This document shows, piece by piece, positions 48,537-60,780 of a stretch of DNA of 64,000 nucleotides. The notes under the pieces are model-generated. The model saw only the letters and a program-made list of their open reading frames with translations, was not told the DNA's origin and did no database searches. The first letter of the stretch is position 1. Every line of letters begins with the position of its first letter. The stretch comes from Dillenia suffruticosa (taxonomy: Eukaryota; Streptophyta; Magnoliopsida; Dilleniales; Dilleniaceae): positions 24,047,947 to 24,111,946 of the forward strand of contig JAVTVX010000015.1 of the NCBI GenBank assembly GCA_033439265.1. Direction: 5' to 3'. Both the position numbers and the translations under genes were made by a program.

Positions 48537-48800
48537 GCGTTTGACAAGATTTTACCCGCATTTTAAAAACTGTTAACAATATATGTAAGAGTTTTTTACA
48601 CCAACCAAATGCAGAAAGACGATGAAAGGGAAAACAGAGATGGTATCACCCCTTCAAACATCTTATTTGAAATTTAATGTTTGTGTAACATTTTACAACC
48701 AAATTTTCAACTGCTTTTGACCTGTTCATGCTGTTTTTCAAATTTGAATCTGTGGCTGCATTGTTGCTCATACTCCTGGAGATCACTTTCTTGCAAATCT

Positions 48801-51800
48801 CTAGGGTGGATGAGAACGCCTAAACCAATCAAACAAAAAGAAACCATAAAATTGAGTAAGTAGAAGATAATGGGTTTGCTTCAGATATAGGAAAAATAAA
48901 AACTAGGACATACCTGCAGTTTTTTGGTGCACTCCAAGACATATGTTGAGTTGCTTTTTGTGTTGCATTTAGGGCCATATATCTCTTCCAGTCACCAAGC
49001 ATGGCTGTAAGGTCTTTTATTTTGTTATCCAGGCCGAAACAACAATTGGCATGCATGGTGCATACTAGGTTGAAATCTTTGCTAGGGTTGCAAAATCCGC
49101 CAAAATAATCAGTACTCATGAATCTCATTTCCAATCCAATCTGGGTCAAATACGGATTTTTCTTAATATTGTTAAGAATTTCCTGCTCATTTTTCCCCGG
49201 ATAGGTTATTCTAGAGGCATTCCAAAACCTGTAAAACTCTATGGTCTTATTGTTGGATCTTACAAACTTGAATCCTCCATTAGGCCAATTGTTCTTGTCT
49301 GAAGGGTTTCCATTGAACTGATCGCATGCAATTTGGAAATCAACGTTGGGGAAAAATCTAGGAAATGGGTCTCGAAACCACATGATGTCGGTATCCTGGA
49401 AAAGGGCAACAAAAGAATATGCATATCAGAGAGCACACTTAAGACGATGGATGACATATAGCATTCTCCATAAACAAGTGTGAGAAGGAATGGCAAGTAC
49501 CGAGAACACGAAGTTGTAGCCCTCCTCAAGAATAGTTCTTAAGAAATTAGTCCTTCTCCACATCATTGTCAAGTAAATGTTGGTCATGAAGCCGGCCTCA
49601 TGAGAAAAGTCGATCCCTTCGGTGGTGAGAAAATAGCAATGGGGATGTGAAGTTATGCATCGATTGTATGCTTTCTCATCCAAAGCAATGACAACTAAAT
49701 GGTTCACAAGTCTCTGTGTTTGATCCCCAATTCTTAGGCTCTCAAGGAATAGATCAAACATTGAGTTTGGAGCTGCCCATGCTTCATTGAGTGTTATTAC
49801 AATGACCGTTTTGTCTTCCATAGCTGCTCCTCTCAATACCTTTGCAAGTGTGGTTTCATTCTTGACCTGTGGCACAATAAACAGAATGGTATTAAAAATG
49901 AAACAAAGAATACTTAGCGCCGCAGATATCAATAGTTGTAGATTAACAACTATTAGATCACAAAATTCAATTAATGTGTAGCCCTCTCTAGATAACAATC
50001 TAATAACAACCACCTAGTTGGTATCAATACCGACGAATGTATATTGATATATTTGTTTTCATACATAGGAGATATTCGAACTTGAAATAGGAAGAGAATG
50101 GAACTAGGGTCAATACCTATTAGATCGGAATCGAATTAATGTATAAATATTTGAATAGCTAATAGCTATTATTTCGCAATCAACTTGTTTATATCAATGC
50201 CCTCGAGATGGACATTGATACTTGGAAGGATCAATAGATTTTAAATGTAATTTCATTGATGTGTGACTATTGAATGACAATTTAATTACAATCAAATCCT
50301 TATATCAATGGGGCTGATTGAAAAATCCAAAAAGAATTTATGTTTGGGCATAGGAATCATCGATGATAAATGTGTTCATAGTAATAATTGAGTGCTACAT
50401 GTTAATTAAACTCAAGTTGCTCCTTCCGCCGGCCCCGCCGGCGGATTGGCTTTGGCTTTCGTTCTTTTCCACTTTTCCTCGTGTGTGGCCAAGGAAAAGA
50501 AGATGCTAATATAAATTCCCTATTTTTAAAAGATGAGAATGAAATTGACATTTTCAATTTAATTTGGGTTTTTATGGCTTTATTTTTATTATTATTTTAC
50601 TAATCTGATGGGCATCTTAGGGATTAAGTATTGGATTGCAATGGGCATCTTCATAGTTCTTTAATTTTTTTCTTAAAAAAAAACATAAAATCAAGAAAGA
50701 GGATCAGTCGATCTATCTAGAGTTAATTAATTAAATGAATGAATACAGATATTTTTTAAATAAAATATCAGTTTCAAATTTTATATATAAAAAAATATCT
50801 GTAAAAGAATTTTGACTTTTAAAAATTCACTCAAATTGAAATTTAATCGAATTGAAATTTAATCGATCGGTCTATCCAAAAATAAATTTTTAGTATTTAG
50901 ATAAAAATTTTCGGGATAAGCCAGCCCCAACAGATTGCATCTGTAGGGCCCTTCTTCTATGGGTATTGACCAAATAATTAATGAAATTCTATTCTGTGGT
51001 TTAGGAAGGCTGAGTGTACGTGTCGGATTGTGCAATTATTGGCTAAACCCTCACCCACATAAAACATATTCTTTGGAATCTTCTTGATTTGAAAATTACA
51101 AGCATGCTTCATTCCAAGTTGCTTACTCAATTAATTGTTCTGACCCTTTTTTTAAAATTCTTATAAATTTTAATACCTACTAACTTGATATTTATTATAT
51201 TATTTTCTAAAAATTACTTTATTCAACTACTTCGAATTCTATATTTATTAATACATTAGAAAAATTCATCAATTAAAATAAAAAATACATGTATCATCCA
51301 CTCTCTCAAGTTGCTAATTAAAGATTTTTTTTTGTTTTTACTATCGGTATTCTGGTTTTGTCCGACGCATCTGATTTGAGCACTATAGAGGTGTTGCTTT
51401 ATTAAAAAATATTTTCCTAGTCCGAACATGGACCAAGTCCATCCGAATTCCATTGGATCGTATAAAAAGAATATTCAAAGTATGATATGTTGGTTTATCA
51501 ATTTTTCTTATTAAAAGTCTCGAATTTAAATTATATTAAAAAAATATTATTATAATTACAAGTATATATATATATATAAAGATTGTGATGATTATGGATT
51601 GAAATTTTGTTGCCGGCAAATGAAAATTATCTCCCTGTGAAAGCTCTGGAAATCAAATATTTTAATTAGATTCTAGAAGATTGAGTAATTAATTATAAAC
51701 ACTATTAATTTTTGTTAATTTTCAATTGCAAGTTGTGAAATGGGCTTTATGCATATTAAACCTTGGAAGCCAGGAAAGGCAACTAGACTAAACTTGAATT

Positions 51801-52111
51801 AAAAATTCTTAAAGAAGGGGAAAAAAGTTGGCAGAAGAAATTAATGGAAGAAGCGGAGAACTGACCGGAGGAGAAGAATCGGCGGGCGGTGGATGCTGGA
51901 GAGATGAGAAGAAGGAAGAATTGGGCAAAAGCTCAAAAGGGTTGGAAGTGTTGTAAAGAACCATGCAGGAGACTGTCAGGATTGAGCAGATAATCCCAAT
52001 CCGAAGACACCATCTTAAGCGGACTTGTGCTTCTCCTGAATCCGATGATGATGATGATGACTTCTCCAAATCACCCACAGGAGTCCCACTCCCACACCAG
52101 ATTTTCCACAT
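48801..52111 (-). CDS. Nucleotide-diphospho-sugar transferase, GT77 / At4g15970-like, 4 exons
   Basis: Probable Golgi type II glycosyltransferase of the plant GT77 nucleotide-diphospho-sugar transferase group, which includes arabinosyl- and xylosyl-transferases acting on wall polymers; donor and acceptor here are unknown. Exons in order: 52111-51866, 49866-49501, 49395-48914, 48819-48801, total 1113 nt or 370 residues plus stop, matching At4g15970-type lengths. All junctions are GT-AG and in phase. Exon 1 has a Ser/Asp-rich cytosolic head and a membrane anchor (LRIGIICSILTVSCMVLY, about residues 35-55). Exon 2 carries DKTVIVITLNEAWAAPNSMF. Exon 3 opens with the metal-binding DTDIMWFRD (Asp205-x-Asp207) and holds MSTDYFGGFCNPSKD and ATQHMSWSAPKNCR. 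The last exon adds only RSHPP, a short and less certain ending. Intron 1 is about 2 kb. No break is seen. Two broken relatives flank it at 46.4 and 63.1 kb. Confidence 0.88.
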
Positions 52112-52173
52112 CTCTTATTCACAGCATGTATGGCTAGCTAGTCATGATCATGTCTGGATATATAACACACACA

Positions 52174-52177
52174 CACA

Positions 52178-52243
<66 letters not shown>
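52174..52243. repeat. (CT)n microsatellite in the GT77 5' flank
   Basis: About 70 bases of pure CT after a short CA run, starting some 60 bases upstream of the GT77 start codon at 52111. On the gene's strand it is a GA tract in the leader or core promoter, the kind of sequence bound by plant BBR/BPC (GAGA-binding) factors. Confidence 0.9.
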
Positions 52244-52246
<3 letters not shown>

Positions 52247-52383
52247 GCTGATTGGTTGATGTCAAAACCAGTGGGTCGGAGCCACTTTGCTTGCCACTAA
52301 ATTTAGGGGTGGAGTCGATTATGATAACCCAATGAGATGGGAATGCAGGATTGACTATTAAACTGAGAAAAGTATGCCCCTCG

Positions 52384-52430
<47 letters not shown>

Positions 52431-52431
52431 G
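52384..52431. repeat. (GA)n microsatellite, inverted relative to 52174-52243
   Basis: About 48 bases of GA with one AAAG interruption, about 140 bases from the CT tract. The two are complementary when read on one strand. Confidence 0.9.
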
Positions 52432-53955
52432 ACGCAGTTGACCGCGATGCTTTGAGTAACGCAAGTGAAGGCCTATTGGGATTCGCCCCTATATTTATAG
52501 TATTCAATATTTTTCTTCTTTTATTTTTTTTATTAGTTTAGTAAAATTCAATTAATTTGATAATCTCGAGGAAGGATCCCAAACTTCTTATAACTTTTTA
52601 TTATATTCATTAAACGAGATCTCACATCAAGCTTTCTCTATAAAAACAAATAAGTATAAAAAAATTTTATTCATTAAGATCCAAATTCAAAATAATCATC
52701 AAATACTGATAATTTATTTTAAAAAATTAAATAAATTAAGGTAGCTTCCAAAATTAGATTTTCTCCGTGTTTTTCAATCTCAAGATCTATAATATGAAAT
52801 TTTATTAATAGAAAAATAATTTTTATTTACAAAATTTCATTATTTTTTATTATAATCATAAATAAAATAAATCAGAACACTTAGTCAAATTGAGTAATTT
52901 TTTTAATTATTAAAATTATATTTTTTTTATATAAATTAAAAAAAAAGAATGATGTGTTATATATGTATAATTTATTGATATATATATATCGATAAATTAT
53001 TAAAATCATATTGTACAACAATAACTTGCTTCATCAATATTCATGTATATTGATTGCTTTTACTAGGTAATTTTAATTATCCTAAATTGTCAACAACCCA
53101 AGGGATGAAATCAATTTACCCGTATGGATTTAAAACTATTTTTTATCACGTAAATATCATGAAAATTATAAAAATATATATATTTACGAAAATTTAAATA
53201 TCGGATCCCGAAAAGACATTCAAATAAGAGCTCTTTTTCACTTGGGTATTCCTATAAGAACATGAGTTTATAACTATACAATATGGAGTAATCCAAAATA
53301 GAGTTATTAAAACTCGAATATGATGCTTAAATAAAGCTAAACAAGTGAATATTCCCCGGATTCTCTTTGCTTATGCCGACATAATATATAAATTATCAAT
53401 TTTTAAATAGTATTGCTGCATTCATCATAGTAATGGACCCCATGGAGCCAAAACTATCAATTTTTCTTTTCCAATAGGTGTTGTTGTTTTGATCAGTCTA
53501 ATATTGTCTTTTTTCTTCTTAGGTTTTGGTGGTTTCCTTAGAATTTCCTTTGGAATGTACGTAGGACTTGCACTACACAACATCAGATTGGTCCCTCTGC
53601 GGATGAAGCTTAGTAATTTTTTGGAGGGGGGGGGGGTGCTTAGCTGGTTTGACAAGTCATTGTTCTAAATGTTGCTTTGGCTGATCACACTTGTAATTGA
53701 CGTTTTCAATTGTTATTCTAAACTTGGCTTCTAAAGTTCTTCATATGACAACCCAAGTTGTTGACAATATGAATGTCATTTATATGTTCACTCCACAATT
53801 TTATACATCAACTTTATCAATTTTGTGAAAAGAAATAGAAATATTTTTTGATATATATAAAATTCAAATCCAAGACGTCTAAATAAAAAGAGACTAGTTG
53901 ATTTATAATTTATTGACAAATATATATACACACATATGTATATATATAGTGGGGA

Positions 53956-53957
<2 letters not shown>

Positions 53958-54013
<56 letters not shown>
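53958..54013. repeat. (GA)n microsatellite
   Basis: About 55 bases of uninterrupted GA. Confidence 0.92.
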
Positions 54014-54016
<3 letters not shown>

Positions 54017-56428
54017 CGGATGACCAACCAGAAAGAAAAAAAAAAAGGAAAAATAAAACTAAACAATCTGATTCCTTTGAGCAGACTAGATTCAACCTAT
54101 ATGAAAGTGGTGAAGGGAAAGGGGACTAAAAAATGAAATTAGAGACGAAAAATCTTCCAAATTCCAGAGTTTTGGAGAAAGCCCAAGTGAGAAATTTAAA
54201 ATTTATTTTTTTGAAAAAAAAAAAGAAGTGAAATAAAGGTTTATTCTCTTGATAAATATAAAGATAGATCAAAATTCAATTAAAACATAGCTTATTAATC
54301 ATCTCCAAATTATGAAGTAAAAGAAATCTACAAGGTTTTTTTTTTTTTTAATTATAATATAAACTATTGATATTTGTTAATCAGATTGAATTTGATTAAA
54401 TCTGATTTAAGTTAAATTTAATTTTTAAAAGGTAAAATTCTTTCGATATCGATTTTTATCATATATATAATTTAAACCTAATATTTTATTTAAGTAATAT
54501 CAGTATTTAACCAGTATATCAAGTGGTATCTTCTCTCGTTCTTCATATAATAGATTCATGTTCAAATCTCAGTATCTAAAAAAAATACAATAAGCTATTG
54601 GTCAACGGAGGCATCGAACAATTTTCAGAAGGCATAATCCTAACATTGGCCAATTCCATTAAAAATCCCTCTAGAAGTATTTACAAATATTCAACTCCCA
54701 AAATAGACGGAAATGCGTTTTCCCTTCGATTTCGGTACAGCGAGGCAGATAACACTTTTTCTCATTTTCTTTTCCAAAATTACCCTTTTCTCTTTTGCTA
54801 CTCAAGGAAAAGAGATGAAAGAGAACGGGAAAAAAGAGAGAGAGAGAGAGAATGAATAATCTATTTTTTTAAATAAATTATTAAATTTAATATTTACGTT
54901 CAATTTGATTAAATTTAATTTAAATTAAATTACATTCAAAACTCTTCCGATATCTATTTTTTATGTATAAAATTCAAATTTAAAATTTTATTTAAAAAAT
55001 ATCAATATTCAATCATCGATTAGTTTACCCTAATTTGTTTTGTTTAAGGTTATTATGATGCGAATTTTGGTTTTAGTCGCTAGTTGTTGTCTGTCTTTTT
55101 TCTATACATAAAACTCTCTCAACACTGATCGCGATATTTTGGCAAAAATGAACTTGTATTAACTAATGGATTAACCAAAGCAAGCAATCCTCAATATTTT
55201 GACTAATCGTACAACTAACCAACTTAGTAATAAAATGATTATGACACCAGCTTATAAAAAATTAATATTAGAAGCCTTAATATAATTTACTGTTCAAAAT
55301 TAATATTTCAATATTTTTTTTTAATAATTTACAATAGAGTAGTGATGAATAATTTACAATAGGGTACAACAGTACCCTTTTCACGTCAGAAAAAATTCTT
55401 TTCACTTATGAATAGATTGGGATTGTAATAAAAATTTATGAACAAAATTATTCCCATTGATTAGAGATATTAATACTCATTTTCTTCTCTTCACTCTCCA
55501 CTTTCACTCCGATCAAACAAGAGAAAATAATTCTCATTTTCTTTCCTTCAACTCCTATCAAATAAAATAGAAGAAAATGTATTCATTTTCGCCGACGGAC
55601 GAAGTAAACCTACCCCTCACCTTCCCCCTCCCCCTCCGCGGACCAAACTTATGCTTATATTGGTTCTAATTCTTAAACTGATGGTGAAACATAACCAATG
55701 TTGTTTATACTAATTATAAAATTACAAAAACAATATATGTTCGTTGGCAAATGATGTGAATGTGGGTGTTGTGGTGAATTAATTATTTAATTAGTTCCAT
55801 TTGGTGTGTGCATGTTGCATTCTTTACTGAAAATGTGATTTTCTTTATTTTTTTCTCAATTAAAAAAAAAAAGGTATTAACAGTGACATTTTTAATAATT
55901 AATTAATTAATTCAATTGATTGAATAATGGGCGTGGATTCGCTGAATTCCGCTAGGATGGTGTTTGGTATTGTTGAATAAGAGTCGGGTTGCTGTTTTCT
56001 TACATATGTGAAATAGCAAACAGGGATTGGCTTTCCTGGTTTTGTGCTTCTCAGAAATTGTCTTCTTCTCATTAATTTTCATTTCATTGGTTTCTGTTTC
56101 TCCTCTATGTTGAAGACTTGTATGAGAAATCAAATGGGTCTCGTGTTTGGGATACATGCCTTGCTCATGCCCCTTGCCCCCTTTTCCATCTCGAATCTAG
56201 CTGAGTTGGAACCTGGAGTGGATCAATTACGACTGATTTGCGGGATGAATTTGTAGTTTTCATATGTGGGTCAGGGCTGGATCAATAATGTCCCTTTGCT
56301 CATGCCCCTTGCCCACTTGCCCCCTTGCCCCCTTCCTCGGGCCTAGTTTGTATCAATAATGTCACACAAACTCAAGTATCGACGCAGATACCTCAACTAA
56401 CGCTCGATACATGCTATTTCTATCTATT

Positions 56429-56431
56429 GTA

Positions 56432-56474
<43 letters not shown>
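56429..56474. repeat. (CT)n microsatellite
   Basis: About 46 bases of pure CT. Confidence 0.92.
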
Positions 56475-56477
<3 letters not shown>

Positions 56478-56899
56478 AAATCCCAATGAGTGACATTGTT
56501 AATGATGCATGTTCAGAAAATGAAAAGGAGAGTGTTAGATTTATTCGAAACTATCAGAAGTATGGTAATCTTTAAAAAACTAAAAAATTAAATTTCGTGT
56601 TATATTTAGATTCGTAGGTTTTCAAAATCTGTAAATCATAAATTTTTTTATACGGATCGTTCGATCGAGATGATGATCACGTAATATGAACAATCACCAC
56701 AATACTACAACGCATCAATTCTAAGTCTGATTAATCACAATGATGAGAAAATTTTCTATTCAAAATTTTTCAATCCCTCATTGATTCTCACTATAGAGAA
56801 TTAATCTTTCTCACTCTAGAGAATTAATCTTTCTCACGAAATCAACCTTCACTCATTGATTGTGTTCATACAAAAAATATTCCTTACTCAAACTTAAAT

Positions 56900-58750
56900 T
56901 CAAAATGCACATTCACATAGAGAGAGGATAAGAGATCTATATGGGGGGAGATCAAGTGAATTGGGATAATAAATTAACTACCCATTACCCATTATCATTT
57001 AATTATAATTTAAATAAATTCAAATTACTCACATGTGATAAAATGTCCCCATGTGAGCATATTTATTAACATCTCTCACTTACACACGAGTTTATTTTAT
57101 GTTCGTCATAAAATTATAACTCATATAATCCATTATATCATCATTTCATATAGAATTGGACGTCGTGTGACCGGCGAGTATATCTGTAAGTAAAGACTTC
57201 TTAATACACTTATTAGAATGATCGAGAATCTATCATTAATACTAAAAAGAGCTCATTATAACCCAAATTTAACGCATTACATCCACGAGCCACTTTCTTT
57301 ATCAAAAGTAATCCCCAATCATTGTTCAGCTGTGTATTCATTATTAGATTTGAATCCCAATATGGATAAATATAATAGATCGGCCAATGAATACTATACC
57401 ATGATGTAATATCGATTGGTTTTTCTTTTCCCAAACTCGAATCTATCAGTCTCGATTCAGTTACTTTCCTAAACATGCCATTTAGATCTCAATTATCTTT
57501 TGAGTCATAGGTAAATAGATTATAGTAACAAATATTAAACCAAAACTTTTAGAAATAGCCGAAAGTAATAAAGGTATAAGAGACTCTACCCAATATATCT
57601 CAGATCTCATACAGTAGGAACAGAAATTAGAATCACACTATTGTCTCAAATAATAACTCTCACTATCCCATGGTTATCTTATCACATACGCTATAAAACA
57701 CGTGCCACAATCAGATTTCTTTAACACTGTACAGGTATGAACTCAGTTGACACATAAAACTTTAACCAGAGATCTCATAGAGAGTATTTCAAACGTAATA
57801 TCACTAAACGAAGGTGATATCTAAGATCTCAAATCTAACTATTTACAGACAACATGGATGTGTGTATATCTATGTTGATCATATCGGACATGATTTCATC
57901 CTAAACACATATTAGAACGACTTATATTCTAACAGAATCACTCTCAGAGTCTCTTATGATTAGAAACCGTCTTATCTCCACTAATTTAGAATTGGAGGTG
58001 GTCAATCGTATGAGAGACTCAATCACGCCTACTTGACATATCTTTTATCATATCATATCATGTAATATATTATAACAAATAAGTGTAATAAATAAATTTG
58101 TGATTGAATAATGCATGTATGTCACAGTGAGAAATGCCTAAATAATCATAAATCCAATAATTCTCTATGTCTCACAAAAGAATCTCTCGTAATAGGTTGG
58201 GTAAAGGGATTAACTACCATACTGTGTATAGAAATATACTTAATCGTTACGTCACCCTTCTCGATGGTGTCTCTTATTAAATGATATATAGTATCAATGT
58301 ATTTAGTTATACTGTGATATTTACACTACTAGAAAACACATCATCAGCGACGGAAAAATCCGTCGCTGAAAGTAAGAAATCCGTCGTGTACATATCATTG
58401 CGTACATCGAACTGTCCACTACACGGCCATAAAAGATTGTACTCATCTCCTTTATTTTTTCTAAGTTTTAAGACATATGTCAAAACTTAGGTTTTCACTT
58501 TTAGTGATAAGAGTATCTATGGGATTGCAATCGCTCGTCTCGAAATATTTGAGAACCTTCCTAATGTAGGACTCTTGTGAAAGAGTTGACACCTATTTCG
58601 AACAATCTCTCTAGATCCTAATCTTGAGAATGAACTGAGATTCACTCGTAACTTTCATATCAAAACTCGACGATAATCATGTTTTAATAGTTATAAGATA
58701 TTTTTTGTTGTTTCTGATAATAGAATTTCATTTATATATAAAAATATGAT
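56900..58750 (-). mobile_element. Copia retrotransposon fragment, 3' end and pol remnant
   Basis: On the minus strand about 58500-58720 reads like a Copia reverse transcriptase to RNase H junction: pieces such as LSQESYIRKVLKYF and SDCNPIDTL echo the usual SQESYIxKVLKxFxM and DCNPV phrases. The next 1.2 kb in element orientation (to about 56900) resembles the untranslated 3' region and LTR of such elements. No second LTR or other pol domain is seen. It is broken. A CACTA-like end is inserted near 58324. Confidence 0.5.
58324..58400 (+). mobile_element. CACTA transposon terminus-like fragment
   Basis: CACTACTAGAAAAC at 58324 is the typical start of a plant CACTA (EnSpm) terminal inverted repeat. 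It is followed by the sub-terminal type hairpin CGACGGAAAAATCCGTCG and a further partial copy TCCGTCG. Only one convincing end is present; a weak opposite end (TTTTCACTTTTAGTG, 58492-58506) is possible, giving a tiny non-autonomous element. No transposase. Confidence 0.5.
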
Positions 58751-59184
58751 TACAAAAGAGTCAGTAGAATATATTAGGTACATGCAATGATTCTTTTCGA
58801 TTATTATAAACTTATAAAACATTATTTTATCGTGAAATTTTAGATGCTATTATCTAGATAATCATTTAATATCGTGAATTGACTTTCAAAATTCGATAAA
58901 TTAATACTCCTGATCTTCTGGCTTGAACTGATAGGATTGTTCTTTTCACTGAAAATATCTTATTAAGCTAAAATATCCGGAATAGTAAGAATATCAAGAA
59001 TAGCGGTCAAAATATCAGGTGCACAACAATGGACAGCAGGCTTGTGTCATTGCTTACATCACAAGTACTGTCATAACATTCATCACTAAACCAACTCGCT
59101 TTGTAAGTAAACACAATCATCAGTAGTCAACTCCCATCAACAAATCTTCCGAAAAATGAACCGGTTGATCAGAGATGGAAGAAG

Positions 59185-59621
59185 TCATGGCTCATGATCT
59201 GTTCCAGCATTGTCACGTTCCTGGTCAATACAATTCTCAACATAACACTGTTTCCAGAATTCACCCTCGGGCACATCATCAGCTAGATACATCTCTCCTC
59301 CGTACAAGTCTACATCGATGTTTGGACAATCGTCGTCGTTGTCATCAAACTTGGAGTCCAACCCCGCTATGATTTTGTTCACCAAGCCACCGTTCATTCT
59401 GGTCTCTGCCATACTTTGAGTTCACAAATGATTTTCTTAATCTATATGGTTTGGCTTACAGTCGTTGATGGAGGGTGCTTATGTTCATGGTCTCACTGTT
59501 TCTCTCCCAAGATTGATTTGATTGCTTGGTGAACTTGAGCCTTTTGGCAGTGATAGTGTTCCAGTAGTTCTTTATTTCATTATCTGTTCGCCCAGTGAGT
59601 CTTCCCGCTATCAGGGCCCAT
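59185..59621 (-). pseudogene. Orphan last exon of an R2R3-MYB transcription factor
   Basis: The minus strand has a 3' splice site TACTTTAG followed at 59621 by (R)[20 protein letters not shown] and [10 protein letters not shown], which is the second half of the R3 MYB repeat with its last Trp and the DNA-contact helix [13 protein letters not shown]. Such a splice position, just before the W of R3, is standard for R2R3-MYB genes. The open frame ends at a stop near 59456; the following frame (59412-59185) carries an acidic tail MAETRMNGGLVNKIIAGLD ending in DHEP, as MYB activation regions do. A 44-base GT-AG excision would join them in frame but is shorter than usual plant introns, so a frameshift is as likely. 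R2 and the first half of R3 are not found upstream, where Copia scraps lie. I call it a fragment. Confidence 0.7.
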
Positions 59622-59773
59622 CTAAAGTAGAACATGTAAGGACTTGAACGGTAATGTCGCATTGAGCTCTAATTCTTACTATAGAGTAGTGATGGATCAA
59701 TGTTAACCAATGACTGATACTAAGTTGAATCAATAGCCACAATATTTTTGCCATATATAAAGAATAGCAAAGA

Positions 59774-59870
59774 ATTTTGGCATAACGGTGAAATTGTTTT
59801 TTGGTGAGATCTCAAGGTCATGGATTCGATATATAAAAATAGTTTTTTTACAAAAAAAAAAAAAAAAGAA
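59774..59870 (+). mobile_element. SINE-like head with A-rich tail
   Basis: TGGCATAACGGTGAAATTG and AAGGTCATGGATTCGATATA have A-box and B-box form and the right spacing; an A-run at 59851-59866 closes it. No target duplication was fixed. Confidence 0.45.
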
Positions 59871-59934
59871 AAAAAACAAACAAAGGGAATGTTGCCTATA
59901 TATACGTCCATCATCTTACTATCTCTGCATTAAA

Positions 59935-60780
59935 TTGGGAAACACTTTGTGTATTGATTAAGCTGTTGTAAAGATTAGCTGATATTACTCCCTCAAGTTG
60001 AACATGGACTAACATGTTCAACTTGCCTTGTGCAAATGAGAAGGTATCCGCCGGCTGTTCTTTTGTGCCTAAATATTGCGGGATTATGTCAGCTGCTAGC
60101 ACTTTTTATCTCTTACAAAATGAAATCAAGCTCTACATTCTTGGTCCTCTCATAGAAATCAGGACTCTTTGCACACATATTGTCAAAGGGTAACAGCAGC
60201 TTTGCCTTACCACTTCATGGCAAGTCATTGCCATTCTCTGTATTCGGACTCTGCTGAACTTCTTGAAACTGTTGCTTGTTTCGTTGTTTTCCAGCTCATT
60301 AAGGACTTCCCCAAAAGTATATACTAACTTGTCACTAACCTACTCGTGTCTGGACACGCACCCGGATCACTGTCAGTAGAATATTGGAGCTCAATCAGGT
60401 CTTGTGATGGTTCATACAGTAACTTTCCCACAAGTTGTCCTTGTTTTGTTGGGTCAGTGAGCAGGTCGTCATCTGTGCCCCACTTCAGCACGTAATGTAC
60501 CAGGTTCTGTTCCCAGCAAACCTTATTCCCCTGCAAGGTCGAGTGCATATTTTGCTTTGAGATAAACAAATACCCTACTTACTTTTAGCCACTTCAAGAC
60601 CTAGAATGTATTTCTCCCCAAATCCTTGAGTTTGAAAACTGAGGTGGGAATGCTCTTGAGATTTGCCAGAACTTGCTATAACATCATCATTAACATAACA
60701 TAGACTAGAAGTGCAATGAACTCATCTCCATTCCTTTAAGAATAATCACATTTCGACTGAACAAAACCATTTTGGATCAA
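59935..60780 (-). mobile_element. Copia pol (RNase H) fragment
   Basis: Minus-strand RNase H phrases of Ty1/Copia are clear: DLLTDPTKQGQLVGKLLY near 60480, SWKTTKQATVSRSSAESEYR near 60290, DFYERTKNVELDF near 60140 and GTKEQPADTFSFAQGKLNML near 60050. The untranslated 3' end lies toward 59935. No LTR pair is seen. It is broken and lies directly upstream of the orphan MYB exon. Confidence 0.7.

Larger units (their letters stand above)
52432..56899. other. AT-rich intergenic DNA with microsatellites and SINE scraps
   Basis: No gene is supported. Visible features are an inverted (GA)n run at 53958-54013, a short GA run at 54833-54852, a (CT)n run at 56429-56474, a G-run at 53627-53637 and AT-rich fragments near 53820-53910, 54355-54590 and 54870-55030 that resemble SINE bodies and heads (for example a TATATCAAGTGGTATC head followed by an A-run near 54577). 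Open stretches here are simple-repeat translations. Confidence 0.5.

Noticed and set aside
53788-54136. Open frames rich in LSLSLS or RERERE
   Set aside because: Translations of the (GA)n/(CT)n microsatellite; they have no coding meaning.
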